In this document: positions 11,641 to 23,999 of the stretch, one piece after another | Numbering within the stretch: the first letter of the stretch is position 1 | Layout of the letters: every line of letters begins with the position of its first letter | From: Desmodus rotundus | Taxonomy: Eukaryota > Chordata > Mammalia > Chiroptera > Phyllostomidae | Reading direction: 5' to 3' | NCBI RefSeq assembly: GCF_022682495.2 | Contig: NC_071388.1 | Span: 81,593,073 to 81,657,072, forward strand | Length of the DNA: 64,000 bases | Position numbers and translations under genes: made by a program | The notes under the pieces: model-generated | What the model saw: the letters and a program-made list of their open reading frames with translations, nothing else | Told to the model about the DNA's origin: nothing | The model's database searches: none

Positions 11641-12129
11641 CTACTCCCTCTGTAAGTTGTAACTTGGAAGTGAGGAGAATAATTCTGATAAGGTATTTTA
11701 AGGATTATAGTCTCAAATTTTAAAAATCAGGGATATTTAGACTTTGTCATATAGGTTCCCTCTATTCTGTCCCCAAAGGTGCATGTCTAGGTCTGGTACA
11801 GTGTACATGAGGGAAGTTCATGTGAGTTACTACTCCTTACCTGTTCTGGATACTGCCTCACTCACATTTCCCTTATTTGGATGTGCACTGAAGCCCTGTG
11901 AAATCATAGTAATATTTCCCTGAAGCATCTTAAGTGACTGTGGTTTGTTTTCATAGGGTGGCCTGTTCTCTTCACTAATCACCGAGACTCTTAAATTCTC
12001 CTATTTATTGATTACAATATTTACTCTTAGGTATTTGTGAAAACGTTTACTTGTTCTAAAGGTTTGGTAAACTAAAGGCCTGTATTTGAATAATATAGGC
12101 ATCAGGGGACTAGAGAATTAGTGTACTTA

Positions 12130-12290
12130 GACAAGGAAACCGGATTTTCCAGCCCAGTCTCATTTCTGCTCCTGATTTGCAGTTTGACGTGAGATAAGCC
12201 ATTCTGTTGTTTGTCAGTCAATGGTGAAAATGAGATCTCTTCTTCCCCTTTCTAATACAGATGTTGTGAGGACGCATAACTGGCCTGTCC
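12130..12290 (+). mobile_element. MIR SINE fragment
   Basis: 'tttgacgtgagataagcc', 'tcaatggtgaaaatgagat' and 'acagatgttgtgaggac' follow the MIR core and 3' part. Old copy. Confidence 0.5.
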
Positions 12291-12457
12291 TCTCTCTATA
12301 TCACCTTCTAGAACTAGGTACTGCTACTTTCCTAAAACACTGCTTGGTACCTTACCCCACTTCTCATAAATCCCTAGATTTTTCCCCATGGTATGACATC
12401 CAAGGTCCTCCCCATTTTAATCCCAAGCAATTGCTGCCCATCTTCAATGTGCTAGAC

Positions 12458-12663
12458 CAGGGGTGTCAAACTCATGTTCCCCAGGGGCCACATCAGCCTC
12501 GTGGTTGCCTACAAAGGGCTGAATGTAATTTTAGGCCTGTATAAATGTACCTACTCCTTAACAGTTAAGTGAGAGTTCCGCACTGCTGCCAGGTAGAAAC
12601 AGGGTGCAGGGCCGGATAAAACAAGGTGGAGGGCCGGATTCAGCCCATGGGCCTCCACCTGTG
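12458..12663. mobile_element. hAT-type MITE with intact 8-bp target duplication
   Basis: It begins 'caggggtgtcaaactcat' and ends 'cacctgtg', imperfect inverted termini of a hAT element. The interior has 'gggccacatcagcctcg' and 'gggccggattcagccc'. Identical 8-bp copies of 'tgctagac' flank it at 12450-12457 and 12664-12671, which fixes both ends. At 206 bp it is far too short for a transposase and is therefore non-autonomous. Confidence 0.9.
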
Positions 12664-13409
12664 TGCTAGACATTGTAATGTGCACTCTTAATATTAGCTC
12701 TATTTTCATACTGCCAGAAGGGTAGCTATTAATGCTCACACCCTGTTAAATACAAAGAAAATGAAATCTTTAAAACTACAAGTTTGAAGGCAGGTCTGCT
12801 GGATTCTTGGCTTTTGCTCCTTCCACATGCATATGCATGCTGTTGCGACTGAGCTCCTACCGTTACACATACGCAGGCACGCAGATACACAGACACACAT
12901 GTTCTTTTACTTAAAACTTTGTATTCACGTCCTACCTGCTTTCACAGCTGAGACCACAGAATTCATGTGCATAAGAATACCATTATGTTGGAAATCTTTT
13001 TAAAAAACGTATGTGACGGGAGAGAAAATAAGTATTTTCTCACTAGAATGTTTCTAGTAAGAAAATTACTTCACCAATTACTTCACAAACTTGCACTTCC
13101 ACCTCTCCAAGTCTCCTGCACAAACTTATGCAATGGCCACCTACCTTGCATCCCCACCCCACTGTCAGTCCTGTGCAATCCAAGTTCCATACAGAAGGTA
13201 GAGTGACTATTTTAAAAAGTAAACCATGGCCTCTGCTTAAAATTGTCTTTTACTGCTTCGCATTATAATGAGGATACAATGCCATTTTCCACCATCACCT
13301 TCGGGACTATATGCACTGTTTCAACCGTGCATCTCTGTCTTCAGCTCCTCCCCTTCCTCACCCATCCCACTTAATTAACCCAACCATCACCCAATCACCT
13401 CATGTAACC

Positions 13410-13625
13410 TCACATTATCACTTTTTTGTGTGTGTGAATGCTTAAGATCTATTCTCTTGGCAAGTTTCAAGTATACAATATGCATTGCATTAACTATTGT
13501 CACCATGCTGTACGCTAGACTCCCAGAACATACTTGTCTTATGAGCGAAAGTTTGTACCTTTGACTAACATCTCCACATTTTCCCTACTCTTCAGCCATT
13601 GGTAACGACTCTCCTACTCAGAGAG
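13410..13625 (-). mobile_element. L1MA/MB-like 3'UTR fragment, antisense
   Basis: 'ttaactattgtcaccatgctgtac' spread over 13490-13513, then 'gactaacatctccacattttccc' and 'ccattggtaacgactctcctac', match the antisense 3' end of older mammalian L1s. 12675-13410 has no feature I can name, apart from a possible L2-like stretch at 13210-13360. Confidence 0.6.
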
Positions 13626-14009
13626 CTTAATTTTAAAGCATAATTCACTGAAGGACATGTTAGGGACTAAGCTAAGTTGTCATGAATTATAGCTTTATGA
13701 AGTTCTAACTTGATCCAAGATAGAGCTTAAAAAGCCTTCAGGAGTGGAGGGCTTTAATGATTTTCCTCGATTTGCACTTTTCTTAGCAGGTTTTTAAATA
13801 GGAAATTTTTTTCTGACTGCAGCCTCCTGCATTTCCTTGAGGACTAAAGGATGAGCCACAGGCTTATTGGTACTGGAGTAAAAACAAGACTTGACTTCCT
13901 GCTATGCACACTGAAAAGCCTGACCATATTTTTACCTGGGTGGAGGGTCACAAGTTTCTCTATGGGAGTGAGACTTTACTGAGTACCCACCCTCTGCCTT
14001 CTCCATGCT

Positions 14010-14220
14010 CAGAAGGGCTAGCAAAAGTTGCTTCTTCCAGAAGTTCCCTCTGACTATGCCAAAAATTGCAATCTTTCTTTTTTCTTCACTCCTTTCATGC
14101 TTGCTGGCTGCACTATTGGTCCTAAAAATATGCTATAGTTCATCATTTATTATTTATCTCTTTCACAGTCTTCCCTTACTCGGGTTGTGTGGTGCTCAGG
14201 GGTAGGGATATTGCTGCACC
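14010..14220 (+). mobile_element. Possible L2 fragment
   Basis: 'cttcttccagaagttccctctgac' at 14028-14051 with downstream T/C-rich stretches resembles the L2 3' region ('tccaggaagccttccctgac'). Weak. 14220-15865 is otherwise AT-rich and unassigned. Confidence 0.35.
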
Positions 14221-15866
14221 CCTCTTCTTATTTCCAAACCTAGTTCAGCAACTCACACATTCTAATGCGAAAGGTAAGAATGAACTTGTCACTGACTGTC
14301 CACTGCAGCCCATAGGATCTGTACCTCTGATCACTCTTCAGCCCAGTGTCCCTTTGGCCTGTGACATTCCAGAAGATGATCTCAGGTGTGGAATACTTCC
14401 TTTCATATGGATTTCTTAGCAATGTCAGCCTGTGACCTTGACTTCATTAGCTATTTTCTAACCAACTGAACACTTGAGTAAACATTTTTAGGGCAAAACT
14501 TCCATTACAACTCATTGTTAAGCTGACTCCAAGAAGAAAACAAACTACAGCCCTGTAGCAAAAAAGGCATCAAAAAGTTGCCAGTGAGAAAATTGGGGTT
14601 ATATGGTCAGTCTACACGCCATGTCAACTACAGTATGCTTCCTCCGTAATGAGAATATATATATACTGCTGAAATAAAATTTCTAGATGCAGTCATTATT
14701 GATGTTTGTATGTCTTGGATTAGTAATACAGTAACATTTGACAGGCTTGCACAATTTTCTATCTTTGCTGCTGAGAAGCTAATTGTCATCGTAAGTTGTT
14801 TACAAAGTGCATACAATGCAAGGAGGTTTCATTAAGAACTGTTCTGAAGGTTTTGCATGTTATGGACACAGTCATTTGATTGACAGGTTGTCTTCACAAT
14901 ATACTTTAACAGGCTGGGTACTTCCTTCACCTGTTCCTAGAAAAGAGAGCATTGGCTGTGTCTAGTGCTCTTTGAGATGAGAGACTGGGCACTACTTAGG
15001 CACTAGGAGTCACGACAGAACCTCCAAACCAGCTGATTTTGCCTAAATTTTAATTTATTAAGGTAGGCCTTTGACACTGACAATTATTGGATTGCTGCCC
15101 TTTATTATGAAGAGAAAACACTGTGGAGACTGCTTGGTGCAGATTTGACGTTGGCCCCCGTTTCTGAGTGGTTAGGGTGATCTGAGCTCTCGCGCTGCGG
15201 CTGCTCAGGTACGTGGTACAGAAGCTGTGGTAAAGGGGAGGTAAAGAGTGAAGGACGGAGAAGGGTAATTATCCAGGCAACGTAGGCTCCACAAAACTTT
15301 TTGTCTTATTTTAGGTTCCAAAGTTAGATCTTTTGAAACCAATTTTAACGAAAAACAAACTTAAACTAAGGTTATCCCCATAATAAAATGTGTTGTAGGC
15401 AAAAGCAAGTTTTTCCTAGGGATTTGAATACTTCTCTTAGCAGCTCTTAAACAAATAGACCTTATTAGAAGCAAAGATCATTATATGCAATTTTTTAAAG
15501 CTTCAATATATTGTGGCATTTCTTGGCATACAATATCTCCATAAATGCTGTCTAATGATCTTAATTTTAAAATCTTTTCAAATGCTTTTTATGGCTTAAG
15601 TATTTTACTGCTTTTCTTTATTTCTGTCTCTGAAGTTCATTATAAAATACTTTTGTTTATTTAAGTGTCTCTTCTACATTCAAATGTGTTCAATACACAT
15701 TTATTGAACACTAACCCTTTCTCATTTAATATGAAAACATGCCACTTATAAAGCCATTTCATCTTTGGATGATTCCAATGCTTGAACATCAAGTAAACAT
15801 TTTTAGAAACACTTTAGTATCTACATATTGGCACCTTAAATGGGATACTGTATAATGATAAAAAAA

Positions 15867-15879
15867 ACTGAGAATTTCT
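15867..15879. repeat. Left target-site duplication of L1
   Basis: Identical to 16301-16313. Confidence 0.9.
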
Positions 15880-16300
15880 TTTCTTTTTAAATTTTTATTG
15901 TTATTCAATTACAGTTGTCTGCATTTTCTCCCCATCCCTCCACCCCACCCCAGCCGAACCCACCTCCCTCCCCCACCTCCACCCTCTCCCTTGATTTTGT
16001 CCATGTGTCCTTTATAGTAGTTCCTGTAATCCCCTCTCCCCACTGTCCCCTCCCCACTCCCCCCTGGCTATTGTTAGATTGTTCTTAACTTCAATGTCTC
16101 TGGTTATATTTTGTTTGCTTTTTTCCTTTGTTGGTTATGTTCCAGTTAAAGGTGAGATCATATGGTATTTGTCCCTTACCGCCTGGCTTATTTCACTTAG
16201 CATAATGCTCTCCAGTTCCATCCATGCTGTTGCAAAAAGTATAAGCTCCTTCTTTCTCTCTGCTGTGTAGAATTCCATTGTGTAAATGTACCATAAAAAT
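15880..16300 (-). mobile_element. Young truncated L1 with 13-bp target duplication
   Basis: The antisense L1 3' end starts with a T-rich tail at 15880, followed by the pyrimidine 3'UTR (about 15900-16060) and 'ggtgagatcatatggtatt', 'cttagcataatgctctcc' and 'gaattccattgtgtaaatg'. The flanks carry the identical 13-mer 'actgagaatttct' at 15867-15879 and 16301-16313, so it is a clean target-primed insertion. The 3'UTR is almost the same as that at 63377-63543. Confidence 0.9.
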
Positions 16301-16313
16301 ACTGAGAATTTCT
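16301..16313. repeat. Right target-site duplication of L1
   Basis: Identical to 15867-15879. The single-copy flank resumes here. 16320-16690 has no recognised feature. Confidence 0.9.
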
Positions 16314-16689
16314 AATCTGAGAATGTTGGCGATAGTAGAATAAATAAAGGCTAAGTCAATAGTGAAAGAACTTTAATAAATCTAGATGTCCTCAATCTAT
16401 TGAAGGCGTAAAGAAATACAACACTGCAGACCAAGAAAACCCTAACTGTACAAGGTGGTTTACTTGGTGCTCTTTACTTTCTAGGCCAATAGAATAATAT
16501 TTGATGATTATGAGCAAGTTTCTTTAGTGTCCCATATTTATCCAAGCAAAGAGCCAGAAATTTAAAAATATCAAGCTATTTTCTTCAGGTTGGCTTGAGT
16601 GATAGTAGTATCATCAGCTTGCATTATTACATGTTAAATGTACGGGTGCATTTTAATCATGATTTTCTTATTGATAAAAGTGTGGTTGT

Positions 16690-16990
16690 GGGTTGGTGAT
16701 AGAACTGAAACAGTACTTTTAACCTTTTATTATGGGAAACTTCAAACATATACAAGATAAATAGAGTAGTATAATGAACTCCTATGTGCTAGCACCCAGC
16801 TAAATATTATTAATATTCAGCTATTCTTGTCTTACCTTTGTTTCTACCCACTCTGCACCCCCACTCTGGTAAGTATTATTATTAATACTTATATATCTTT
16901 TTTGAGATAAATTTAAAGGCACTGAAATGCACAAATTATAGTTGTACAATTTTCACATATTAGTATACTCCTGTAGCTTCATATATATAA
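16690..16990. mobile_element. Ancient interspersed repeat, family not determined
   Basis: 'aacttcaaacatatacaag ... agtataatgaactcctatg ... agcacccagct' is a common old mammalian interspersed pattern. A related but more decayed copy lies at 56860-57060. It could be an old L1 3' end or a DNA transposon. Confidence 0.45.
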
Positions 16991-17324
16991 CATGATTAGC
17001 AGTGGGATTTATATTTATTATTGTGATACTATAAATTTTGTAGTACTCATATGGAAGAGAGGGAAATTCTCAATCCATCTATTCCTTGATGCTTAGGCTT
17101 GGCAGTTGGGTCTTTATATAAAGGTTTAAAGTACATTAGATGGATGAGCTTTTGCTTCCAAACTTTTTAATATTCTTCTAAATTGTTGACTCCGAAATAT
17201 CTTCTTCTGTGTTTCTTCAAGGTACAAGGAAGATGAGATAGCTATCATGAACTAGAGAAGGCAGAAGGAGAGGAAGAATCTCCAAGTTCCACATCAATTC
17301 TCAGTGTTTTTCTTTGGTTAGAAA

Positions 17325-17592
17325 ATGATCAACAAAATAAACAGGCAAGCAAAATGCAAAGGGAGACATTGAAATAAAGAACAAACTGACAGTGACCAGA
17401 GAGGAGGGGGGAGAGGAATAATAGGAGATAATGGGGGAGGGCATCAAGAAACATGTTTGAAGGACACATGGACAAAGCCAAAGGGGGTGGGTTCGAAGGT
17501 GGGAGGTGGGTTAGGGTGGGGCAGGGAGCATGGTGGAGTGAAAATGGAGACAACTGTACTTGAACAACAATTAAAAAAATAAAAAATAAAGT
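17325..17592 (+). mobile_element. L1 3'UTR with A-tail, sense
   Basis: Purine-rich 3'UTR, 'gaaggacacatggacaaagc', 'gagacaactgtacttgaac', then an A-rich tail with AATAAA near 17583. This is the sense counterpart of the 15880 and 63377 copies and carries only the last 270 bp or so. Confidence 0.8.
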
Positions 17593-17599
17593 AAGCAGA

Positions 17600-19680
17600 G
17601 AAGGCTAACTTAAATAAAATAGAATAAAAATTGATAGTAAACTCAAAAAAAAAAGGAAAGAAAATGGTTGGAATTAAAGTCTGATGATCTATCTCAGGCA
17701 TATGTGAGTACCTGAATGAGAGCATGGTTGCTTCTTCTTTGGCCCCTCGAAACTTGTTTCTGAGCTATAACTTAGTAGCTTGATCTTACCCTTAGATTTC
17801 TAAAACATCTTAATGAATCAGGCAATTGATAGGATTTGAGTTTATCCTGGTATGTCTTAGCTGTGAGTGTTGAAGTTGTATCACTGTGGTTGAGTGGAGG
17901 CTGGGACATAGACTCTCTGGGGCATATTGGAGGCTGTGAGGAGCAGTGTGGCTTGAAAAGGTTCCACTCTGCCTATGTATCCTCTTTTTGGCTTTGCTCA
18001 GCCCAACTAATTCAAATGAGAGATCACTACTGATGAATAAGCCCTTAATTCTACATATCAGAGATATTCACAATATTTCTTTTCTCTGTTGGCATTGAAG
18101 ATTACACACCAACACAGGGATATTTTTTAAATGAAGTCAGAATTCTTCGCTTGTCAAGATACTGTTACTTATTCGCAGTAATGGCTGTTTGCAAGGCTGA
18201 TCATTATAATTCTGCAGAAAGCTGCCTGTATCCCTGTGTCCCTCTTGAGTAATCACAGTCCAGGGTTTCAATAAGGGTGCCCCTCATTTACAAGGTTAAT
18301 TCCTCCAGTAACGACGTCTCCACCCTCACACACGTTGTAGAGCTGAGGATTTATTGCACAGGGCATACCCTCATAGGATATGCAGTATAAATAACCTTAT
18401 TCAGAATGCAGTGAGAGGATACACATTACTGTTCTGTTGGGTCAGAAGGGTAAACACAGCAAGAAAATGAGGCATTTACCACTAAGAAATCTAACTGATT
18501 TATTTTCCATAGTTATCTTTTTCATTTTGAGCCTGTGAGGCACACACTGCCTGGGTACTCTGCCCTTACTGAGGCATTAATTTAAAAATTCTAAATTCTA
18601 GAGAGTTTAGGAACTGTCCCAGAGAATAACTCTAGGGATTGTGTGTTAGTGGAAGTTAGACCTGAGGTAACGTTTCAGGTAAGGGTGAGCTGACGGTGTC
18701 TGCTTTTGCTTTTGTGCTCCGGGTGTTTCTGTCAGGATTCAGTACAGCGTATGACGGAGAATTCCTCTCTGCCGGCATCAACAAAACTCTGTTGGTCTAG
18801 GTTTAAGCGGTGACATGGCTCTACACAGAGACCAGAGCCAAGGTGAAGGTGGGGTATACTAACCCTTCAGCTACCTCCTATGTGGTCTTTGTTTCCAGTT
18901 CAATTCTAAATGCTTTGCTAGAAGAAAGTTGCTATTTACTTCTTCTCTGCAAACAGACAGCACCCACCCGGTACAGTGGCGTCCCAATGGGAAGAACTCC
19001 ATCAGCCAAGTGGTCTTCTAAAACATGCAATTACATTTTATGTGACAGAAAACCCCTTTACCCAAGGGCCACCTAGCTTAGCAGTATATATTACTCTTTG
19101 AAACAAAAAAATGTTTTTAGGTATTTTAGGAAGACAGCAGTGTCTTTCAAGCTAGTAACAGCTGCTCTAATATTTCTTTGCCTGACAATAATGATTATAG
19201 ATTATTATTTTCTGCATAATAAATATTGTAAACTGGAGTGGACTCATAAGAAAATCATTTGGTATTATGATGATCCCAAAATAGAAGTCATGCTGAATGC
19301 ATCTCTTAATCTGTGCATTTCTCCAAAGAATGGAAAAGCTTTTTACTTACCTTATGAACAAGGGGTCCATATTTTCACTTTGCACTAAGCCCTGACAATT
19401 ATGCATCTAGCTCTTGTCTCAGGGCTTCAAAAATAAGTTTCTTTGTGAGGATTAGGAAGTAGCAAGAGCATCACTCTTTAAATATTGCTTTGTATTTTAT
19501 ATAATATATAAGGTATGTGATGTATAATTATATGTATAATGTATAATGTAGTGCTATTTATGGTATCACTATGGTTCCAAATCTTATTTCTCAGTTTTTT
19601 AAGCTCAGCAACTTAATTTTTACTTTTCTCTGTAGGTATTAGCCTCTAGAAGATTGATTCCTGTCTACCAATTTACAAGA
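17600..19680. other. No gene or named repeat recognised
   Basis: Mostly AT-rich, single-copy-looking sequence. A short 'acgacgtctcc' stretch near 18310 vaguely recalls mariner/Tigger ends but is too short to call. Open frames at 18810-19076 and 19098-19388 show no recognisable protein. Confidence 0.5.
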
Positions 19681-19695
19681 ATAGCATGATTAATT

Positions 19696-19909
19696 AATTA
19701 TTTTTAAGATTTTATTTATTTATTTTTAGAGAGAGGGGAAGGGAAAGAGAAAGAGAGGGAGAAAAACATCCATGTGAGAAGGAAACATCGATCAGTTACC
19801 TCTGATAAGCTCCCCAGTCAGGGACTGAATCCACAACCTAGGCACATGCCCTGACAGAGAATCGCTTTGCAAAATGACACCCACCAACTGAATAATACTG
19901 ATCAGGGCT
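19696..19909 (-). mobile_element. VES-like SINE with target duplication
   Basis: Minus-strand head near 19909 (gccctgatcagtattattc), an internal 'agggactgaatccac' B-box-like word in antisense, and a purine-rich tail region at 19725-19765 preceded by an A/T-rich tail. 'catgattaatt' occurs on both sides at 19685-19695 and 19910-19920. Confidence 0.85.
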
Positions 19910-19924
19910 CATGATTAATTTATT

Positions 19925-21990
19925 TTTAATTGATAAATGGTTGAAAATACTGATATTGAGGGACCAGCACCCTTTCTTCTCAGAAGAGATATCTGTTTGG
20001 TAAATCAGATGATTTTAAGAAAAATCAGACAAAAAGGATTTAAATGATCTTTAGAAACAATGGGAATAGATTAACATGCGCCCTTCTTCACTACAAGGAT
20101 GTAAGTGCTGAGATGGGGAGAAGCCCATGTTCCATGGAGTGCGCTAGAGACATGATTCCACGATAGTTCATTCTCAGCTCTTGCTTACCTGGGATTCCCG
20201 CTTCTGCAGGCATTAGTGTTGCTACCTTACAATGTCCAACATGCAGTTTTTCTGTTACATTTGGTGGGTATCCTCCCCATGAGATTAGTCTATACACCAT
20301 TATCCACAGTTACAACACATTTGTAAATAATCATGGCTGGTTAATATGTTGGTTATGATTAGCTTCGCTTTCTGAAATGTACATTTTGCTTGCTTCCTCC
20401 TCAAATTCTAGGTAATTTTTACTACTTTTTTATGATAGAATTTAAAAATGTCTGCTACATTTAGCAGTTTTTAAAGAATAGATGATTTTTACTGTAAGAA
20501 ATAGTTTAAAATGATAAAAGTTTAAAGAGGATAAAAAGTTTAAGCCACAACCATAATTTGGAGCCTATTTTCTCTTTCAGTGAAATCTTTGAGAATTATA
20601 TTTCTCAGACATTCATGGTGTCAATATATTTATTATATTTTTAGATGGTCAGCTTGAACAAATTATGCAAATATAAGAGTGCTCAATATCAACTCCACTA
20701 AGATATAAATTATCATTTTTTGAAGACTTTCAGTAACTCAGTAGATGATGCTTAACAAGTGCACTGTGAAGGTTCTGCAAAGTGTATTTTGGGAGTAAGT
20801 CATCTCGAAATGCCATTAAGGTGGAGTTGTCCACAAATTTAAATTGTTGTCAGTACTCATATAATAAAGATGGAGAATTACTACAGTATGATCTTTTAAA
20901 GTTTTCCAGTTAATGTATGGTGCAGAACTCTGAAGATTTAACTGTGCTCTTGTTCAGAACTTTTGGAAGAGCTAAAACAGCTTGAGAGAAGTCTTGTTTC
21001 TGCCCAATTTAGTTGCTCTGCTGCTAAGCAGGACTACAGATAAATTATTCAATATTTACATAAAAATATAAATATCACTAACTATACAGCTGGTAGCTAA
21101 ATCAAAGGAATCAGTTTCTCAAAAAGACAAAATGTCTTCATTTCAGGCCTTTATAAAAACTTAATTTTCAAATATATGTTACACATACCATTTTTCAGAG
21201 ATAAATAATATTTTTTAAAAAATGTATAATTTTGCCTCTGTTATAAGCCAAATCAGTAGAAAGCTATACAATCTAGTTCTCAAAAATATTGTCTTTTAGA
21301 TATTTATTCATTTATTCATTCATCTTCTTCTATAAGCTCTTTTTGGCACTAGTTATAAACGTAGCAATGACTCTGGACTCGTGGACCACCATAGAGTGAT
21401 GTACAATATGCAGTATCACATAATGACGAGAACTGTAAAAACATAAAGGAGTGTTGGGTTCTTAATCTACATTTATTAATGTTATTTTGAACATCAACAT
21501 GGTGTTTCTGGAACAGAGCACATTTATTATTATTTATTTATAGCCAATAATGTGCTGGTTTCCTTGTGCTACAATGTCCTCCTTTTGGGGCCATGCAAAG
21601 AGAGCCAGAGGTCACTCTATATATACTACAGTGTCTATATCGTAGAAGAGTAACCTGCCCCCCACCCCAAAAAACCTAATCAACGAATTTGGACATTTAT
21701 TCAGGAGAGAGAAGCAGCTGTTTTCCTTCACTTTTTGAAAGAGTTTCTTTCAAAAGAAACTGGGTCCTGGGATCCTGGGTTCTCACCTTTCGGGATGTCT
21801 CCACGGTCCTTGGTCTCATCTCCTATTGAAATGTAAGCACATACATCTGCAGCCCACACTGTCTATTTGGTCATAAGTTACCTTGTAAGGGTTATGGTTT
21901 AGCCCAGGTCTCAAGATTTAGTAAACATTTCTCAGAAAGCCCTAATTGCTCAGCCACATAAATATTTTCTCTTCGGCCCATGGGAGGGTT
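19925..21990. other. No gene or named repeat recognised
   Basis: AT-rich. A minus-strand frame at 20091-20300 (69 codons) matches nothing I know. Single-copy impression only. Confidence 0.5.
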
Positions 21991-22005
21991 ATAAGATAGA
22001 GTGCT

Positions 22006-22754
22006 GGAGAACCAACATGGCTGCGTAGGTAGACACACTGCGCCTCCTCGCACAACCAGAACTGACAGAAAATCGAACGGCAAGGAAGTACAACACCAAG
22101 TAGATAAAAAAGAAACATTCATCCAGACCAGTAGGAGGGGTGGAGATGGGCAACCAGGGCGGAGAGGACTCACGTTGCCGTGACGGGACGGAGACTGGCG
22201 GAGTGTGGGACAAACGGGGCAGGCAGTCCGATCACTAGCGGCCCCTGCAGCCCCACATTCGCGCACGGGTGGACCGAGAGGGCCAGACTCAGAGTGGCGG
22301 AGGGCGGGGCAGGCAGAGTGGTGGGTAGCACCCTGTGGCCCCACATTCACGCGTAGATAAACCCGGATGAAGGCGGGGAGCGAAGCAGACCACGCAACTC
22401 AGGGCTCCAGGGTGGGGAAATAAAGCCTTAAACCTCTGATTGAAAACACCTGTGGGGGTTGGGACAGCAGCAGGAGAGACTCCCAGCCTCACAGGAGAGG
22501 TCGTTGGAGAGACCCACAGGGGCCTAGAGCGTGCACAAGCCCACCCACTCGGGAACCAGCACTAGAGGGGCCCAATTTGATTGTGGGTGGTGGAGGGAGT
22601 GACTGAAATGCGGTGGAGAGTGGAGCAGGCGCCATTGCTCCCTCTGAGCCCCTCCCCCATGTACAGCGTCACAGCGCAGGGACCAGCATTACCCCACCCT
22701 GGTGAACACCTAAGGCTCCTCCCCTTTATGTAACAGACGCGCCAAGAAAAAAAA
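22006..22754 (+). promoter_or_regulatory. GC-rich 5'UTR / presumptive internal promoter of the HAL1 element
   Basis: About 750 bp with far more G+C and CpG than any neighbour, preceding ORF1. By analogy with L1 5'UTRs it would hold the internal Pol II promoter. This is family knowledge and activity is not shown. Several chance open frames cross it on both strands because stop codons are rare in GC-rich DNA. Confidence 0.6.
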
Positions 22755-23578
22755 ATGGCCCAAATGACAGAACACTTCAAAGCTCCAGAAATAATTTATC
22801 TAAGCAGCGAACAGATAGCCAACCTATCAGATGCACAGTTCAAAACACTGGTAATCAGGAAGCTCACAGAATTGGTTGAATTTGGTTGAAAACTAGATGA
22901 AAAAATGAAGGCTATGCTAAGAGAGACAAAGGAAAATGTACAGGGAACCAATAGTGATGCGACAGAAACTGGGACTCAAATCAACGGTGTGGACCAGAAG
23001 GAAGAAAGAAGCATCCAACCAGAAAAGAATGAAGAAACAAGAATTCAGAAAAATGAGGAGAGGCTTAGGAACCTCCAGGACATCTTGAAACGTTCCAACA
23101 TCTGAATTATAGGGGTGCCAGAAGGAGAAGAGGAAGAACAAAAAGTTGAAAACTTATTTGAACAAATAATGAAGGAGAACTTCCCCAGTCTGGCAAAGGA
23201 AATAGACTTCCAGGAAGTCCAGGAGGCTCAGAGAGTCCCAAAGAAGCTGGACCCAAGGAGGAACACACCAAGGCACATCATAATTACATTAGCCAAGATT
23301 AAGGATAAGGAGAACCTTAGAAGCAGCAAGAGAAAAGGACACAGTTACCTACAAAGGGGTTCCCATAAGACTGTCAGCTGATTTCTCCAAAGAGACCTTA
23401 CAGGCAAGAAGTATTCCAAGTCATGAAAGGCAAGGGCCTACATCCAAGATTACTGTATCCAGCAAAGCTATCATTTAGAATGGAAGGGCAGATAAAGTGC
23501 TTCTCAGATAAGGTCAAGTTCAAGGAGTTCATCATCACCAAGCCATTATTATATGAAATGTTAAAGGGACTTATCTAA
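22755..23578 (+). pseudogene. L1-type ORF1 pseudogene of the HAL1 element
   Basis: Conceptual ORF1p of a LINE, an RNA-binding chaperone that coats element RNA. It starts MAQMTEHFKAPEIIYLSSEQ at 22755. The N-terminal part is charged and coiled-coil-like (DEKMKAM, QKEERSIQPEKNEE). The RRM-like block starts with IIGVPEGEEEEQ at about 23109, and CTD-like sequence includes PKKLDPRRNTPRHIIITL. The frame is destroyed by in-frame stops at 22887-22889 and 23103-23105 and by a frameshift near 23310-23330, where the CTD continues in another frame to a stop at 23576-23578. The element is therefore dead for ORF1p production. Confidence 0.85.
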
Positions 23579-23999
23579 GAAAAAGAAGATAAAAAATATG
23601 AACAGTAAAAATGACAGCAAACTCACAGTTATTAACAACCACACCTAAAACCAAAACAAAAGAAAACTAAGCAAACAACTAGAACAGAAACAGAACCACA
23701 GAAATGGAGATCACATGGAGGGTTTTCAAAAGGGGATTGGGAGGGGGAGAGTGGGGGGAAGGGTACAGAGAATAAGTAGCATAAATGATAGGTGGAAAAT
23801 AGACAGGGGGAGGGTAAGAATAGTGTAGGAAATGTAAAAGCCAAAGAACTTATAAGTATGACCCATGGACATGAACTATAGGGGGGGAATGTGGGAGGGA
23901 GGGGGTGGGCAGGATGAAGTGGAGTGAGGGGGGGGAATGGAACAACTGTAATAGCATAATCAATAAATATATTAAAAAAATAGAGTGCTTGATGAGGTT

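Larger units (their letters stand above)
21996..23989 (+). mobile_element. HAL1-type (ORF1-only) half-LINE, essentially complete
   Basis: A single insertion bounded by the 10-bp direct repeat 'atagagtgct' at 21996-22005 and 23980-23989. Order: a GC- and CpG-rich 5'UTR of about 750 bp, an L1-type ORF1 (22755-23578, broken), a purine-rich 3'UTR with 'gacccatggacatgaac' near 23860, AATAAA at 23962 and a short A-tail. There is no endonuclease or reverse transcriptase sequence at all, because the ORF1 stop runs straight into the 3'UTR. That is the hallmark of half-LINEs (HAL1), which depend on L1 machinery. It has inserted into an older L2-like background. Confidence 0.85.

Noticed and set aside
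18270..18330. Mariner/Tigger-like 'acgacgtc' word
   Set aside because: Too short, with no second terminus or TA duplication found.
21892..22350. 152-codon minus-strand open frame
   Set aside because: It lies antisense in the GC-rich 5'UTR of the HAL1 element, where stop codons are rare. No recognisable protein.
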